DNA from: BCD1 sp942492125
GTDB lineage: Bacteria > Bacteroidota > Bacteroidia > Chitinophagales > Saprospiraceae
Direction: 5' to 3'
Assembly (NCBI GenBank): GCA_942492125.1
Contig: CALODM010000013.1
Location: forward strand, 310,001 to 374,000
Length of the DNA: 64,000 nucleotides
Shown: positions 26,391-36,593 of the stretch, piece by piece
Numbering within the stretch: position 1 is the stretch's first letter
Layout of the letters: each line of letters starts with the position of its first letter
Position numbers and translations under genes: made by a program
The notes under the pieces: generated by a model
The model's database searches: none
What the model saw: only the letters and a program-made list of their open reading frames with translations
Told to the model about the DNA's origin: nothing

Positions 26391-28772
26391 TTATGGCTTC
26401 TTCACCTTCTTTTTCGCCTTTTGCATAGGGTTTTCCTGTTCCAGTTGTTTGTGCTTCTTAAAGACCTGGAAGCGGGTGGGCACCTCGCGAACCGGCCAGT
26501 TATTATTACTCTCATCAATGTCTGCGGTTTCGTTGTAGGGATCAATCCGGATAGCGGTAACCAGCTTATCCTTTACGAATACCTTTTGAACTTATGTTCG
26601 TTCTTCCGCCACATTTCGGCGGGCACTGCGTTCTATCTCGGTGGTGCCATCTTCAAAGGTACATTCGATGATCACGGGCATCACCAAACCACCTTTATTG
26701 CTGAAAAATAATTCGTAATAGTTTTTTGATCCCGAATTGCGCGTTTTTTTCTTTTCTTTTTTGCTGAACGTTTCCTCAAACAGGGACTACCGTTGTGGTC
26801 TGAGATGGAATCTTCCGTTTCCCAGGGCTTATAATTGGTGTAAAAATCCTTCAATTCCTCATCCTTTTCGATGGAAAATTCAATCCCTCTTCTCTTGTTG
26901 CGTTTCTTGGAAATGTTCTCGAAAGGTTTTTCACTTTTTTGATAGGCTAGTAGATCTCCCGGCTCCGGATCATTTTCCAGATCCACTTTGTACCATTGGA
27001 TGCTGTCGAGGGAAATATCTACCGACTCGGTGGTGTAGAACCATCCCCGCCAGAACCAGTCCAGGTCCACCGCACTCGCATCTTCCATCGTTCGGAAGAA
27101 ATCAGCGGGCGTAGGATGTTTGAAAGCCCAGCGCCGGCAGTATTCTTTAAAGGCATAATCGAATAGTTCGCGGCCCATAATGGTCTCCCGCAAGATATTC
27201 AGTGCCGTGGCGGCTTGGCAGGTAAGCGTTCGGAAAATACTGCACGATGTTCTCACTGTTGGTCATAATGGGTTCCAGCTGATCTTTTGGCAGGCTTCAT
27301 GTAGTCGGTGATGGCGTAAGCGGGCCCGTCCCAGGGAAGGATAGTTATTATCGAATTCCTGTTCGGTAAGGAACTGCAAAAAGGTATTGATGCCTTCGTC
27401 CATCCAGGTCCATTGACGTTCATCGCTGTTGATGATCATCGGGAAGTAATTGTGTCCTACCTCGTGAATGATCACCGAAATGGCACCGTATTTGGCCTGC
27501 GTTCGGTATAGGTACCATCTTCTTCGGCCCGGCCGGGTTGAAGCAGATCATCGGATATTCCATACCGTTGGCAGCTTCCACGGAAATCGCAACCGGGTAG
27601 GGATAGGGGATCGAATATTTAGAGTAGGTCTTCAGGGTATGCGCTACCGTTTTGGTAGAATATCTCCGTTGTAGATCGGATAGGCTTCTTTTCCATAATA
27701 GCTCATACACATCACCCGGTTGCCGTCTTCCGTTAAAATGGGGCATGGCGTCCCAGACGAATTTGCGGCTGGCGGTCCAGGCAAAATCCCGTACATTATC
27801 CGCCTTGTAGATGCCAGGTTTTCGGGTTTGGTCGCTTTTTGGCTTCTTTTTCGTGTTCTTTTTGGCTTCCTCCAAAGTGACAATCTCGATAGGTTGGTCG
27901 GCGATTTTTGGGCCTGCTCCCAACGCTTGAGCTGAGCCGGTGTGAATACTGAGCATCTTCGATGTTCTGACATTCGCCGGTAGAAGCCGACAACGTAATC
28001 TTCGGGCACGGTCATTTTCACGATATAGTTGCCGAAGGTCAGGGCGAATTCTCCGCGGCCGGTAAATTGCTTGTTTTGCCAACCTTCAAAATCGCTGTAG
28101 ACACACAGGGGGAAACCACTGGGTGATGGTAAAAATGTAATTATCTTCTCTTTCGGGAAAGTATTCATAACCACCACGCCGCCACCTAATGGAATTCATC
28201 CGGTCAATGAGATAGTAATGCCATTTAACCATGAATGTAAAACTTTCTCCGGGCTTTAATGGCTTGGGAAGCATTATCCGCATCATGGTTTTATTGATGG
28301 AATATTCCAGAGGTGTTCCATCCTTTTGAGCAACCTTTTGGATGTTTACACCAAATTTATCGAGCTCGCGCCAGGGTTCCAGTGCCCGAAGCTCTTGTTC
28401 ACTCATGGTTGGAGAAATTCCGCTGGGTTCAAATTTTTGGTTGTTGGCATCAGCGGCGTGTTGGTTTTCATCCAACTGCAACCATAGGTATCTCAAAGTA
28501 TTAGGGGAATTATTGTGATAGGTGATCATTTCAGCCCCATCCAGTCGCTGATTATCTACATCTAATTGACAATCAATGATATAATCAGCGTTTTGTTGCC
28601 AATAATCCGGACCGGGGGCACCGTCGGCTCCCCTGTATTGGTTGGGAGAACTCAGCATAGAACCCAGCTGTTCAAATTTTAAACCATGATTAGGCTGTCC
28701 CTGGGCAAATGTGTAAAAGCCAAGGACCAAAAAGCAAATAATGGAAATGGGTGATTTCAGGTAATAAAACAT
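26391..28772 (-). pseudogene. M1 family aminopeptidase gene broken by about ten frameshifts
   Basis: The start is the ATG giving MFYYLKSPISIICFLVLG, a good signal peptide; an ATG at 28832 is less likely. The N-terminal 225 codons to about 28105 are intact. Thereafter the reading frame changes repeatedly through all three frames. Pieces stay colinear: VYSDFEGWQNKQFTGRGEF, ADQPIEIVTLEEAKKN, KADNVRDFAWTASRKFVWDA, VMCMSYYGKEAYPIYN, SIPYPYPVAISVEAANGMEYP, then the zinc site HEVGH (27452-27466) with Glu 18 residues on (WTWMDEG), and a Lys-rich end KAKKKVKKP at the stop 26391. M1 enzymes remove N-terminal residues from peptides in the periplasm. HExxH-X18-E is complete and no in-frame nonsense codon is needed, so poor sequence quality here is as likely as decay. 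Confidence 0.8.
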
Positions 28773-29172
28773 GTGACAAGATTTTAGAAACAAAACAATA
28801 CCGCAAAATAGGAAGTAATTTGAATTTTTCATTTATTACTGGTCAGTACACTGTTGTTTCGTCTTGTCCAATATGTATTGCGTCGAATAATGTTATTCCA
28901 GTTTTGTGAGGGTCCATCCTGGCAGCAGTGGAATTGATCGTAGAATGAATGGATGCAATAGGTGGAAATCTATGTGAGGGTAAAAAAATATATTCTTTCC
29001 TCCAGGCCAGGTAGCTTTCTCAGCCAAAGATGCCAAATGGTATCGCCATGATAACCCTGCGACATTGAGAAGTTTCCCTTTAACCCAATAAAGTCCAAAT
29101 TTTCCGGCAAGCAATGACACTTTTTTGGTTGAAAAAGGGGAACTTTGCCCCTTCATTTCAAAATGCAGTGCC
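28773..29172. other. divergent intergenic region, M1 peptidase and purL
   Basis: About 400 bases between divergent genes. The only clear structure is a hairpin AAGGGG (29135-29140) with CCCCTT (29148-29153) 20 bases before the purL start. I see no canonical -7 box and no RNA gene. A 120-codon minus-strand frame (28893-29255) overlaps the purL start and has no domain-like sequence. Confidence 0.4.
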
Positions 29173-32100
29173 ATGATCCTTTTTTTCGGTGATATCTCCC
29201 AACATATTTTTGCCGTTGAAGCAGCGCAAAAGCTCTCCAGGGAAGACATAAACAAACTATCCTGGCTGTTCGGTGATCAACCTCTGGTCAATGCTTCTGA
29301 AATAGAGGCAACCTTCATCGGTCCTCGTGCAGCAATGATTACGCCATGGAGTACCAATGCTGTGGAAATTACCCAGAACATGGCTATTACGGGCATTACC
29401 AGGATTGAAGCGTTTTTCAGTGCGGCAGCAGATGCTCACGATTTTGACCCCATGTTGAGCCAGAAATACAAAAATCTTAACCAGGACATTTTCACAATCC
29501 ACCTTGAACCTGCACCGGTAGAGGAAATTGATGATATTCAGGCATACAATTTGGCCGAAGGCCTGGCATTAAATGAAGAAGAAGTTGCCTATTTGGAAAA
29601 TATGGCCAAAAGGATCGGCCGGAAATTGACCGATTCCGAAGTATTTGGATTCTCCCAGGTAAACAGTGAACACTGCCGGCACAAAATATTCAATGGTACT
29701 TTTGTAATAGACGGGCAGGAAAAAGAGGATTCACTTTTTAAAATGATTAAAAAGACCTCACTGGAAAATCCCAATTCCATCGTTTCAGCCTATAAAGACA
29801 ATGTGGCCTTCCTCAAAGGCCCTGTAGTAACCCAATTTGCACCCAAAAGTCCCGATAAGCCTGATTTTTATCAAAAGAAATCTTTTGATTCAGTGCTTTC
29901 CCTCAAGGCAGAAACCCACAACTTTCCGACCACCGTGGAACCCTTTAATGGAGCTGCGACCGGTTCGGGAGGAGAGATCAGGGATCGTCTGGCTGGAGGA
30001 AAGGGGTCTTTGCCTTTGGCAGGTACTGCGGTCTACATGACTTCATACTCCAGGTTGACAGAAAACAGGCCATGGGAAAAAGGGATGCAGGAACGGGACT
30101 GGTTATACCAAACACCGCTGGACATTTTGATCAAGGCCTCCAACGGTGCTTCTGATTTTGGCAATAAATTTGGCCAGCCATTGATTTCTGGATCACTGCT
30201 TACTTTTGAACATGAAGAAGAAGCGAGAAAATTGGGATTTGATAAAGTGATCATGTTGGCCGGAGGTATTGGCTATGGGAAGGCTGACTACGCTTTGAAG
30301 GATGCTCCTAAAAAAGGGGATAAGATCGTCGTACTTGGCGGTGATAATTATCGGATTGGCATGGGGGGTGCCGCTGTTTCATCTGCAGATACAGGTGAGT
30401 TCAGTACGGGCATTGAGCTCAATGCCGTGCAACGCTCTAATCCCGAAATGCAGAAAAGGGTAGCCAATGCCATCCGGGGAATGGTGGAAAATGATGTTAA
30501 TACCATCGTATCCATTCATGACCATGGTGCCGGTGGACACTTGAATTGTCTTTCAGAATTGGTGGAGGAGACCGGTGGAAAAATTAATATGGATAAATTA
30601 CCGATTGGAGATCCTACCTTATCCGCCAAAGAGATTATCGGTAATGAATCTCAGGAACGTATGGGACTGGTTATTGCTGAAAAAGACCTGGAAACCCTTA
30701 GACGTATTGCCGATCGCGAAAGAGCACCAATGTATGAGGTTGGTGAAGTTACCGGAGATTTCCGCTTCACCTTTGAATCTGCCAAAAAACAGGAACGACC
30801 CATGGACCTGGAACTGACAGATATGTTTGGCAGTTCTCCTAAAACGATTATGGCTGACAAAGTCGTTCAGCGGAATTATGCCGGACTCCATTATTCCGCT
30901 TCAAATATCCAAAACTATATCAAAGATGTACTCAAGCTGGAGGCCGTTGCCTGTAAGGACTGGTTGACCAATAAAGTCGACCGTTGTGTCGGTGGTTTAG
31001 TGGCAAAGCAACAATGCGCAGGTCCCTTGCAGTTGCCTTTGAATGACTGCGGCGTGATGGCTTTGGGTTTTGACGGAAAAGATGGATTGGCTACTTCAAT
31101 CGGACATGCTCCGATCAGTGGATTAGTGGAACCCGGTGCCGGTGCCAGAAATTCTATTGCAGAGGCTCTGACGAACATCGTATGGGCTCCTTTGAAAGAC
31201 GGTTTGAAGTCGGTTTCCTTATCTGCCAACTGGATGTGGCCCTGTAAAAATGAAGGCGAAGATGCCCGTTTGTATGAGGCCGTCAAAGCCGTATCTGATT
31301 TTACCATTGCTTTGGGGATTAATGTGCCTACAGGAAAAGATTCTCTCTCCATGAAGCAAAAGTACCCCAATGATGAGGTCATCGCCCCAGGGACGGTAGT
31401 TATTTCTGCCGCTGCTCATTGTGACGATATTACGGCAATAGTTGAACCGGTCCTGCAAAGAGATGGCGGAGATATTTATTATGTCAACCTGTCTACCGGG
31501 GGGTATAAACTGGGTGGATCATCCTTGGCCCAGGTTTTAAACAAAATTGGCAATGAAGCTCCTGATACCAATGCACCGGATCACTTTGTGAAGGCTTTTA
31601 ATGCCCTGCAGGATTTGATCCACAGAGGGTTGATAACTGCAGGCCATGATATTTCTGCCGGTGGGATGTTGACCACTTTGCTGGAGATGTGTTTTGCCGA
31701 CAATGAACTCGGGGCAATGGTAAATTTGACATCCCTTGGAGAGGCTGATACTGTAAAATTACTTTTTGCGGAAAATAGCGGCGTACTATTCCAGGCAAAA
31801 GATCAATCTGTGGAAGCAGCTCTGAAAACTGCCGGTGTTGAATGCTTTAAAATCGGAACCGTAACTGGTGAATCAACCCTGGAAGTTAAAAATGGTGATG
31901 AAAATTTCCAATTTAACGTTCCTGAATTGAGAGATGTATGGTATGAAACTTCTTACCTGTTGGATGCTAACCAATCCGGAGCTTCAAAAGCTAAGGAACG
32001 TTATGATAATTATAAGAACCAACCTTTACGTTATCAATTCCCGCAAGGGTTTACCGGGGAGGTTCCTGTAATTGATCCTTCAAAGCCAAGGCCTAAAGCG

Positions 32101-32835
32101 GCAGTGCTTCGGGAGAAGGGTAGTAATTCCGAACGGGAGTTGGCACACGCCATGTATCTGGCAGGTTTTGATGTGAAAGATGTACATATGACCGACCTGA
32201 TCAGTGGCCGGGAAACCCTGGAGGATGTCCAGTTTCTGGGTGCTGTTGGCGGTTTCTCCAATTCAGACGTTTTGGGATCAGCCAAAGGGTGGGCAGGAGC
32301 CTTTTTGTACAATGAAAAAGCGCGCCGGACTCTTGAAAATTTCTTCAAAAGGGATGATGTACTCTCCATTGGAATTTGCAACGGATGCCAGTTGTTTATC
32401 GAACTGGGTTTGATAAACCCTGACCATGACCGGAAAGCCAAAATGTTGCACAATGATTCCCATAAGCACGAGAGTGCTTTTACTTCTGTCCAAATACCGG
32501 AAAACAATTCCGTGATGTTGGAAACCCTGGGTGGTTGCACCCTGGGTGTCTGGATATCCCACGGGGAAGGAAAATTCCAGTTGCCCAAAGCAGAAAAAGA
32601 CTACAATATCGTTGCCAAATACGCTTATGAAGGATATCCTGCTAATCCCAACGGCAGTGATTACAATACAGCCTTCATGGCCAGCAAAGATGGAAGGCAC
32701 CTGGTAATGATGCCCCACATTGAAAGATCTATTTTTAAATGGAACTGGGCCAATTACCCAGCCGACAGAGCGGATGTCATCTCCCCATGGATAGAAGCAT
32801 TCGTGAATGCCCGGAAATGGCTGGAGCAGCAATAA
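29173..32835 (+). CDS. purL: phosphoribosylformylglycinamidine synthase (large PurL)
   Basis: A 1220-residue PurL of the long single-chain type. The start is the ATG giving MILFFGDISQHIFAVEA; the frame is open for 16 codons upstream but these look noncoding. The FGAM synthetase core has FSQVNSEHCRHKIFNGTF, KAETHNFPTTVEPFNGAATGSGG and MVENDVNTIVSIHDHGAGG. The C-terminal glutamine amidotransferase has nucleophile GICNGCQ (Cys1069) and MPHIERSIFKWNW. It converts FGAR, glutamine and ATP to FGAM in de novo purine synthesis in the cytoplasm. It is monocistronic, and a hairpin precedes the start. Confidence 0.97.
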   Translation: MILFFGDISQHIFAVEAAQKLSREDINKLSWLFGDQPLVNASEIEATFIGPRAAMITPWSTNAVEITQNMAITGITRIEAFFSAAADAHDFDPMLSQKYKNLNQDIFTIHLEPAPVEEIDDIQAYNLAEGLALNEEEVAYLENMAKRIGRKLTDSEVFGFSQVNSEHCRHKIFNGTFVIDGQEKEDSLFKMIKKTSLENPNSIVSAYKDNVAFLKGPVVTQFAPKSPDKPDFYQKKSFDSVLSLKAETHNFPTTVEPFNGAATGSGGEIRDRLAGGKGSLPLAGTAVYMTSYSRLTENRPWEKGMQERDWLYQTPLDILIKASNGASDFGNKFGQPLISGSLLTFEHEEEARKLGFDKVIMLAGGIGYGKADYALKDAPKKGDKIVVLGGDNYRIGMGGAAVSSADTGEFSTGIELNAVQRSNPEMQKRVANAIRGMVENDVNTIVSIHDHGAGGHLNCLSELVEETGGKINMDKLPIGDPTLSAKEIIGNESQERMGLVIAEKDLETLRRIADRERAPMYEVGEVTGDFRFTFESAKKQERPMDLELTDMFGSSPKTIMADKVVQRNYAGLHYSASNIQNYIKDVLKLEAVACKDWLTNKVDRCVGGLVAKQQCAGPLQLPLNDCGVMALGFDGKDGLATSIGHAPISGLVEPGAGARNSIAEALTNIVWAPLKDGLKSVSLSANWMWPCKNEGEDARLYEAVKAVSDFTIALGINVPTGKDSLSMKQKYPNDEVIAPGTVVISAAAHCDDITAIVEPVLQRDGGDIYYVNLSTGGYKLGGSSLAQVLNKIGNEAPDTNAPDHFVKAFNALQDLIHRGLITAGHDISAGGMLTTLLEMCFADNELGAMVNLTSLGEADTVKLLFAENSGVLFQAKDQSVEAALKTAGVECFKIGTVTGESTLEVKNGDENFQFNVPELRDVWYETSYLLDANQSGASKAKERYDNYKNQPLRYQFPQGFTGEVPVIDPSKPRPKAAVLREKGSNSERELAHAMYLAGFDVKDVHMTDLISGRETLEDVQFLGAVGGFSNSDVLGSAKGWAGAFLYNEKARRTLENFFKRDDVLSIGICNGCQLFIELGLINPDHDRKAKMLHNDSHKHESAFTSVQIPENNSVMLETLGGCTLGVWISHGEGKFQLPKAEKDYNIVAKYAYEGYPANPNGSDYNTAFMASKDGRHLVMMPHIERSIFKWNWANYPADRADVISPWIEAFVNARKWLEQQ

Positions 32836-32837
32836 AA

Positions 32838-32876
32838 AAATCAGGGTCAAACTTCAAGTTAGGCCCTGATTTAACA
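32838..32876. terminator. bidirectional terminator after purL
   Basis: AAATCAGGG (32838-32846) pairs perfectly with CCCTGATTT (32864-32872), flanked by an A-tract on the left and TTTAAC on the right. It lies between convergent purL and the nuclease-like gene. Confidence 0.72.
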
Positions 32877-32921
32877 CAAATCAATGTTATAGATTTACCG
32901 AATAACATCCCTTTCAAGTTC

Positions 32922-33884
32922 CTATAATTTAAACTCGGCCCAAAGGGGGTAATGGTCAGAAATCAGCCAGGACAGTTGTTGCTTGGTAATGTCCCTGTTT
33001 TTCATGACCTGCCCTACAAAGTCGTAATTGCCACCACGCAAAAAGTAAGAGGATAACTTCGGCCGGTTGTCACTGCCTTCAAACCAGGCAATCTGGTCGT
33101 AATATTTGGTCTCATCAAAAATGGAGCGGGTAACGGCTTCATTTTGGAGTGCTGCCGGCACATGCAAACCATGGGAGAGGAAGGTCTTGTCTAATATATC
33201 TCCGCGTGCATCAATGTTAAAATCACCGAGGGCGATTAGATTTTGATGATAGGCATTTACATCTTTTGCCCAATTGGAAATCCATTTGGCAATGGATTTT
33301 AATTCATCAACCCGTTCGGAGGCTTTTTTTCCGTATTTAACGTGAAGTGTTACCAGGATGAATGTTTTGTTGACAGATCTGAAACCGACGGCATAGGGTG
33401 TTCTTACAAACTGTTCCTGAAAGGCATCCCCGCCAATTTGTCCTAACCACTCCTTGGGAACTACTAATTCAGCTGCCAATCCCGACAATTGAACGCGTCG
33501 GGTATCAAAAATATAGGCCATTCTTTCTCCATTTCCTGCACTTCCCCTGGTAACATCCGTTAGGATGAGTCCCCAGTTATTTCCCAATAACTTCAGGGTA
33601 TCTCTTAAGGCTCTGATATTGGCTTTTACCTCCTGAATGGCAACGACATCAAAGCGGGATAATATCTCGGCAATACAGGTGACAGCATGTAAATCCCGAC
33701 GTGGAGAGTCATCCTCTGACGTTTCCCATTTTCTGGTTAAATTCCCAAAGGCCCGGATATTCCAGCTGGCAATGAGCAGGTTGCGGTCCAGTTTTTTGGC
33801 AGGAATCTTTTTGTCGAGATCTTCTTTTAATTCCAATAATTCTTGTTGAACGTTTGGAGGGGGTAAATCAAGGATGGATGGCAT
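32922..33884 (-). CDS. endonuclease/exonuclease/phosphatase (EEP) family protein
   Basis: A 320-residue protein with no signal peptide. It has the EEP/DNase I catalytic series: NLLIASWNIRAFG (metal Asn), FDVVAIQEVKANI (metal Glu), ALGDFNIDARGD (Asp and Asn) and LISDHYPLWAEF (catalytic Asp-His). Members are phosphodiesterases acting on DNA, RNA or phosphoinositides; here a DNase or RNase activity is likely, with substrate unknown. It is convergent with purL, and the same-strand gene upstream of it is the ArsC/Spx-like gene. Confidence 0.86.
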   Translation of the reverse strand: MPSILDLPPPNVQQELLELKEDLDKKIPAKKLDRNLLIASWNIRAFGNLTRKWETSEDDSPRRDLHAVTCIAEILSRFDVVAIQEVKANIRALRDTLKLLGNNWGLILTDVTRGSAGNGERMAYIFDTRRVQLSGLAAELVVPKEWLGQIGGDAFQEQFVRTPYAVGFRSVNKTFILVTLHVKYGKKASERVDELKSIAKWISNWAKDVNAYHQNLIALGDFNIDARGDILDKTFLSHGLHVPAALQNEAVTRSIFDETKYYDQIAWFEGSDNRPKLSSYFLRGGNYDFVGQVMKNRDITKQQLSWLISDHYPLWAEFKL

Positions 33885-33966
33885 TGGTGTTTTTTTGGTT
33901 AATTAATTTTTAAATAAACGGGAAATAATTAACAATGTCAAGCGAAAGACCCATTAAAACACAAGG

Positions 33967-34320
33967 TTAAGACTTCAGGGCAACAGCAGCTGCTTCAACA
34001 ACTTTTTTAGTGTTGCCAATAAAAATATCATCTCCAATTAACAAAACCGGGCGCTTCAAAAAAGTGTATTCCTCCAGGATATATTTTTTGAAATCTTCTT
34101 CCGTTAGTGCCTTTTCGTGAAGCCCCAGTGCCCGGTACTGGCGTGATCTTTTACTAAAAAGTGCTTCATACGAACCTGCCTTTTGGGCCATGAGATCAAG
34201 CTGTTCCTCTGTGATTTTTTCAAACTTGATATCCTGTTTCTCAAAATTATCCCCAATAGTCAATTCATCCATGATGCGTTTACAGGTGGAACAGGTGGAG
34301 AGATAATAGATCTTGTTCAT
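33967..34320 (-). CDS. ArsC/Spx-like thioredoxin-fold protein
   Basis: A 117-residue protein of the ArsC/Spx family: N-terminal YLSTCSTCKRIMDEL with CxxC at Cys10 and Cys13, and a C-terminal LKRPVLLIGDDIFIGNTKK carrying the conserved Arg-Pro. The family includes glutaredoxin-coupled arsenate reductases and Spx/MgsR transcription partners; this paralogue is distant from the ars operon 8 kb away, so an arsenate reductase role is not assumed. It is divergent from kdsB. Confidence 0.86.
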   Translation of the reverse strand: MNKIYYLSTCSTCKRIMDELTIGDNFEKQDIKFEKITEEQLDLMAQKAGSYEALFSKRSRQYRALGLHEKALTEEDFKKYILEEYTFLKRPVLLIGDDIFIGNTKKVVEAAAVALKS

Positions 34321-34383
34321 GTTGACAATTATTATTTAAGCTGGAAATTAATTTATTCCTGCCATTATTAAAAATAATCCCAT

Positions 34384-34391
34384 TAAATTTG
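34384..34391 (+). promoter_or_regulatory. -7 box upstream of kdsB
   Basis: TAAATTTG matches TAnnTTTG and lies 46 bases before the kdsB ATG. A -33 motif at correct spacing is not evident. Confidence 0.4.
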
Positions 34392-34437
34392 TTTGACTTT
34401 GTTTCTGAAACCAATAACCAGTAACCAACAACCTGCA

Positions 34438-35190
34438 ATGTCCGTACTAGCCATCATTCCAGCCCGTTATGCTTCTACCCGTTTCCCGGGTAAACCCCTC
34501 GTTGATATCGCAGGGAAAAGTATGATCCGCCGGGTTTATGATCAGGTTTGTAATGCTAATTTGGTTACCAAAGTAATCGTGGCCACCGATGATAACAGCA
34601 TCTTTGATCATGTTAAATCCTTCGGCGGAGAAGTGATCATGACTTCCAGTACACATCTGAGTGGAACGGATCGGTGTGCTGAAGTGGCCAATGCTTTGCC
34701 TGAATATGAAATTGTCATTAATGTCCAGGGCGATGAACCCTTTTTGTCGCCTGAAGATGTAAATAGGGTAGTGCAACCGCTTTTGGACCATGATGAACTA
34801 ACTATCTCTACTTTGGCAACGCCTGTTAATACCACCCAAACGCTTTTTGACCCCAATGCAGTAAAAGTTGTGCTTAATGAACATAACCGGGCTTTATATT
34901 TCAGTCGGCAAGCCATACCCTTTATGAGAAAGATCCCGCAAAGTGACTGGCTGAAACATCATCGATATCTCAAACATCTTGGGATCTACGGATTTGACAG
35001 GGAAACACTTCTGAAATTAAGCCAGCTACCTGCTTCTCGCCTGGAACAATCAGAATCTCTGGAGCAATTGAGATGGCTGGAGTCCGGGTATGCTATTTTT
35101 GTTGGAATTACGCCCAATGACAGCATCGGTATTGATACTCCGGAAGATTTACAGCGCCTTTTAAAACGAAGCCATCTTTTTGATGCTTAA
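34438..35190 (+). CDS. kdsB: 3-deoxy-manno-octulosonate cytidylyltransferase
   Basis: A 250-residue enzyme. The start is the ATG giving MSVLAIIPARYASTRFPGKP; the upstream frame from 34393 has no coding look. Motifs are ARYASTRFPGKPL, ATDDNSIF, TSGTDR-like SSTHLSGTDRCAE and NVQGDEPFL, all diagnostic of KdsB. It activates Kdo to CMP-Kdo for lipopolysaccharide core synthesis. The leader just before the start is an A/C-rich repeat (AACCAGTAACCA) also seen before the cysteine desulfurase gene. A strong hairpin (35195-35213) follows the stop. Confidence 0.95.
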   Translation: MSVLAIIPARYASTRFPGKPLVDIAGKSMIRRVYDQVCNANLVTKVIVATDDNSIFDHVKSFGGEVIMTSSTHLSGTDRCAEVANALPEYEIVINVQGDEPFLSPEDVNRVVQPLLDHDELTISTLATPVNTTQTLFDPNAVKVVLNEHNRALYFSRQAIPFMRKIPQSDWLKHHRYLKHLGIYGFDRETLLKLSQLPASRLEQSESLEQLRWLESGYAIFVGITPNDSIGIDTPEDLQRLLKRSHLFDA

Positions 35191-35194
35191 TGAA

Positions 35195-35220
35195 AATTCA
35201 TTGTAAATGAATTAAATTTT
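35195..35220 (+). terminator. terminator after kdsB
   Basis: A perfect 8-bp stem AATTCATT (35195-35202) with AATGAATT (35206-35213) and a 3-base loop, then AAATTTTTC. It is AT-only and so weak, but well placed 4 bases after the stop. Confidence 0.5.
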
Positions 35221-35427
35221 TCAAATAATAACTTACTTGCTTCTGGTTGACTTTTATGGACAACAAGTTTCATTATCCTCAGGGTTCCCTGCTCAATTAT
35301 TCCAAATTCCTATTGTTTCTTAAAGAGGGAACGAGGTTGAATTATGGTTAAAACAGGTGGTTTTGTCTATTATTTTTAATCCTTTCCCTAATTTTTAGTT
35401 GTTTAGCTGTCAATTATAAATCAGAAC

Positions 35428-36291
35428 ATGTATTATCAGGAATACCTGCCTATCAGTTCCCTTTCCCGGCACATAGAATGTTTTTGGGAACTAGCATTTG
35501 CTCCCGAAGACCTTCAGGGTGAATTTGAATTGTTATCTCCTGATTGTACTTACGATTTTATTTTCTCCACTGAAAAGCTGTCCTTCAGGCCCTTGCATGC
35601 AAAAGCGTGGCAACCAATTCCTACCGGTGCCGCATTTATGGGACAACGAACCAACAGCATTCAATATGGGGTGTCCAAATCGGTGAAAGTTTTTGGGATT
35701 CGCTTTAAGCCCTTTGCCTTTTGGAATCTCATCTCAATTCCGTTGTATAAATTGAATGATAAAGCCATTGCCATCTCAGATATTTTCCAGATTGATGCGC
35801 TTTGTGAAAAATTGATCTCTAAAATCCTTAAGGAACAGGAAGTTGAAAAAAAAATATCATTGGCCGAAGATTTGATGTTGACCATTGCTCGTGAAAACCT
35901 TTCGGTAGATCCCGTGCTGAGAGACCAGGTAAATTACATCCTTGACCGCAAAGGCATTATTCGCGTCAATGATATGTACCAGGAGTTTAGCATCAGCAAG
36001 GTTGGTCTAAGAAATAATTTTATCAATAAAATCGGACTGACGCCTAAAAAAGTATCCCGGATCTGGCGACTCAATTACTTTCTCTACCTGCAGCAAAATA
36101 TGCCTAATCAAAATCTCACGCAACTGGGGTTGGAAGCAGGTTTTTATGATCAGGCACATTTCATCAAGGAATTCAAGGCTTTTTTCTATTGCAGTCCCAA
36201 ACAATTCTTTAACAATGATCATCATTTACTCAAAATATCTCAGGAAGCCATTTCCAAGAGATTGTTTAATATTTATGATCCTGTGAATTGA
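35428..36291 (+). CDS. AraC-family transcriptional regulator
   Basis: A 287-residue protein. The N-terminal domain (about residues 1-120) begins YYQEYLPISSLSRHIECFWEL and includes FGIRFKPFAFWNL, typical of the DUF6597-type sensing domain of Bacteroidota AraC proteins. The C-terminal AraC helix-turn-helix (about 190-270) has SKVGLRNNFINKIGLTPKK and LTQLGLEAGFYDQAHFIKEF, with the YDQAHF signature. It is a cytoplasmic activator with unknown ligand. The neighbouring S41 peptidase starts 300 bases downstream and may be a target. Confidence 0.88.
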   Translation: MYYQEYLPISSLSRHIECFWELAFAPEDLQGEFELLSPDCTYDFIFSTEKLSFRPLHAKAWQPIPTGAAFMGQRTNSIQYGVSKSVKVFGIRFKPFAFWNLISIPLYKLNDKAIAISDIFQIDALCEKLISKILKEQEVEKKISLAEDLMLTIARENLSVDPVLRDQVNYILDRKGIIRVNDMYQEFSISKVGLRNNFINKIGLTPKKVSRIWRLNYFLYLQQNMPNQNLTQLGLEAGFYDQAHFIKEFKAFFYCSPKQFFNNDHHLLKISQEAISKRLFNIYDPVN

Positions 36292-36593
36292 TTTTCATTC
36301 CCTGATTAACTTTTTTACAATTTTGATAGGTAGTATCCCCATATATTTGAGGATAGTACTTGTTCAAATTTTAATCCTCTGAAAATCATTTGTTTAATTT
36401 TGATGGTAAACTCACCCGGAAGCTTAGGATAGTTGGGAGAATGGAATATTGGAAGAGACAGCTGAAGTTCCGGTAATCTACCTTTCCGTTTTATCCGGTT
36501 TTCCGGAAGTTTTTGCATTAAATACTGTTTTCAGGGAATGAATTGAATGGAATTTTTAGACATTACCTTATTTGAAAAATATTGCTCCTAATT
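36292..36593. other. intergenic region before the S41 peptidase
   Basis: It contains an exact -7 box TATATTTG at 36342-36349 inside an imperfect inverted repeat (GTAGTATCC 36330-36338, GGATAGTAC 36351-36359, 8 of 9 paired). The dyad could be an operator, perhaps for the AraC-like regulator upstream. No small ORF stands out, and the promoter would give a leader of about 240 bases. Confidence 0.42.

Noticed and set aside
28893..29255. A 120-codon minus-strand frame over the purL start
   Set aside because: Overlaps the conserved purL N-terminus and its leader and shows no domain similarity.
33967..34320. A second arsenate reductase
   Set aside because: It is an ArsC/Spx-fold protein far from the ars operon, and the family includes non-arsenate proteins; function left open.
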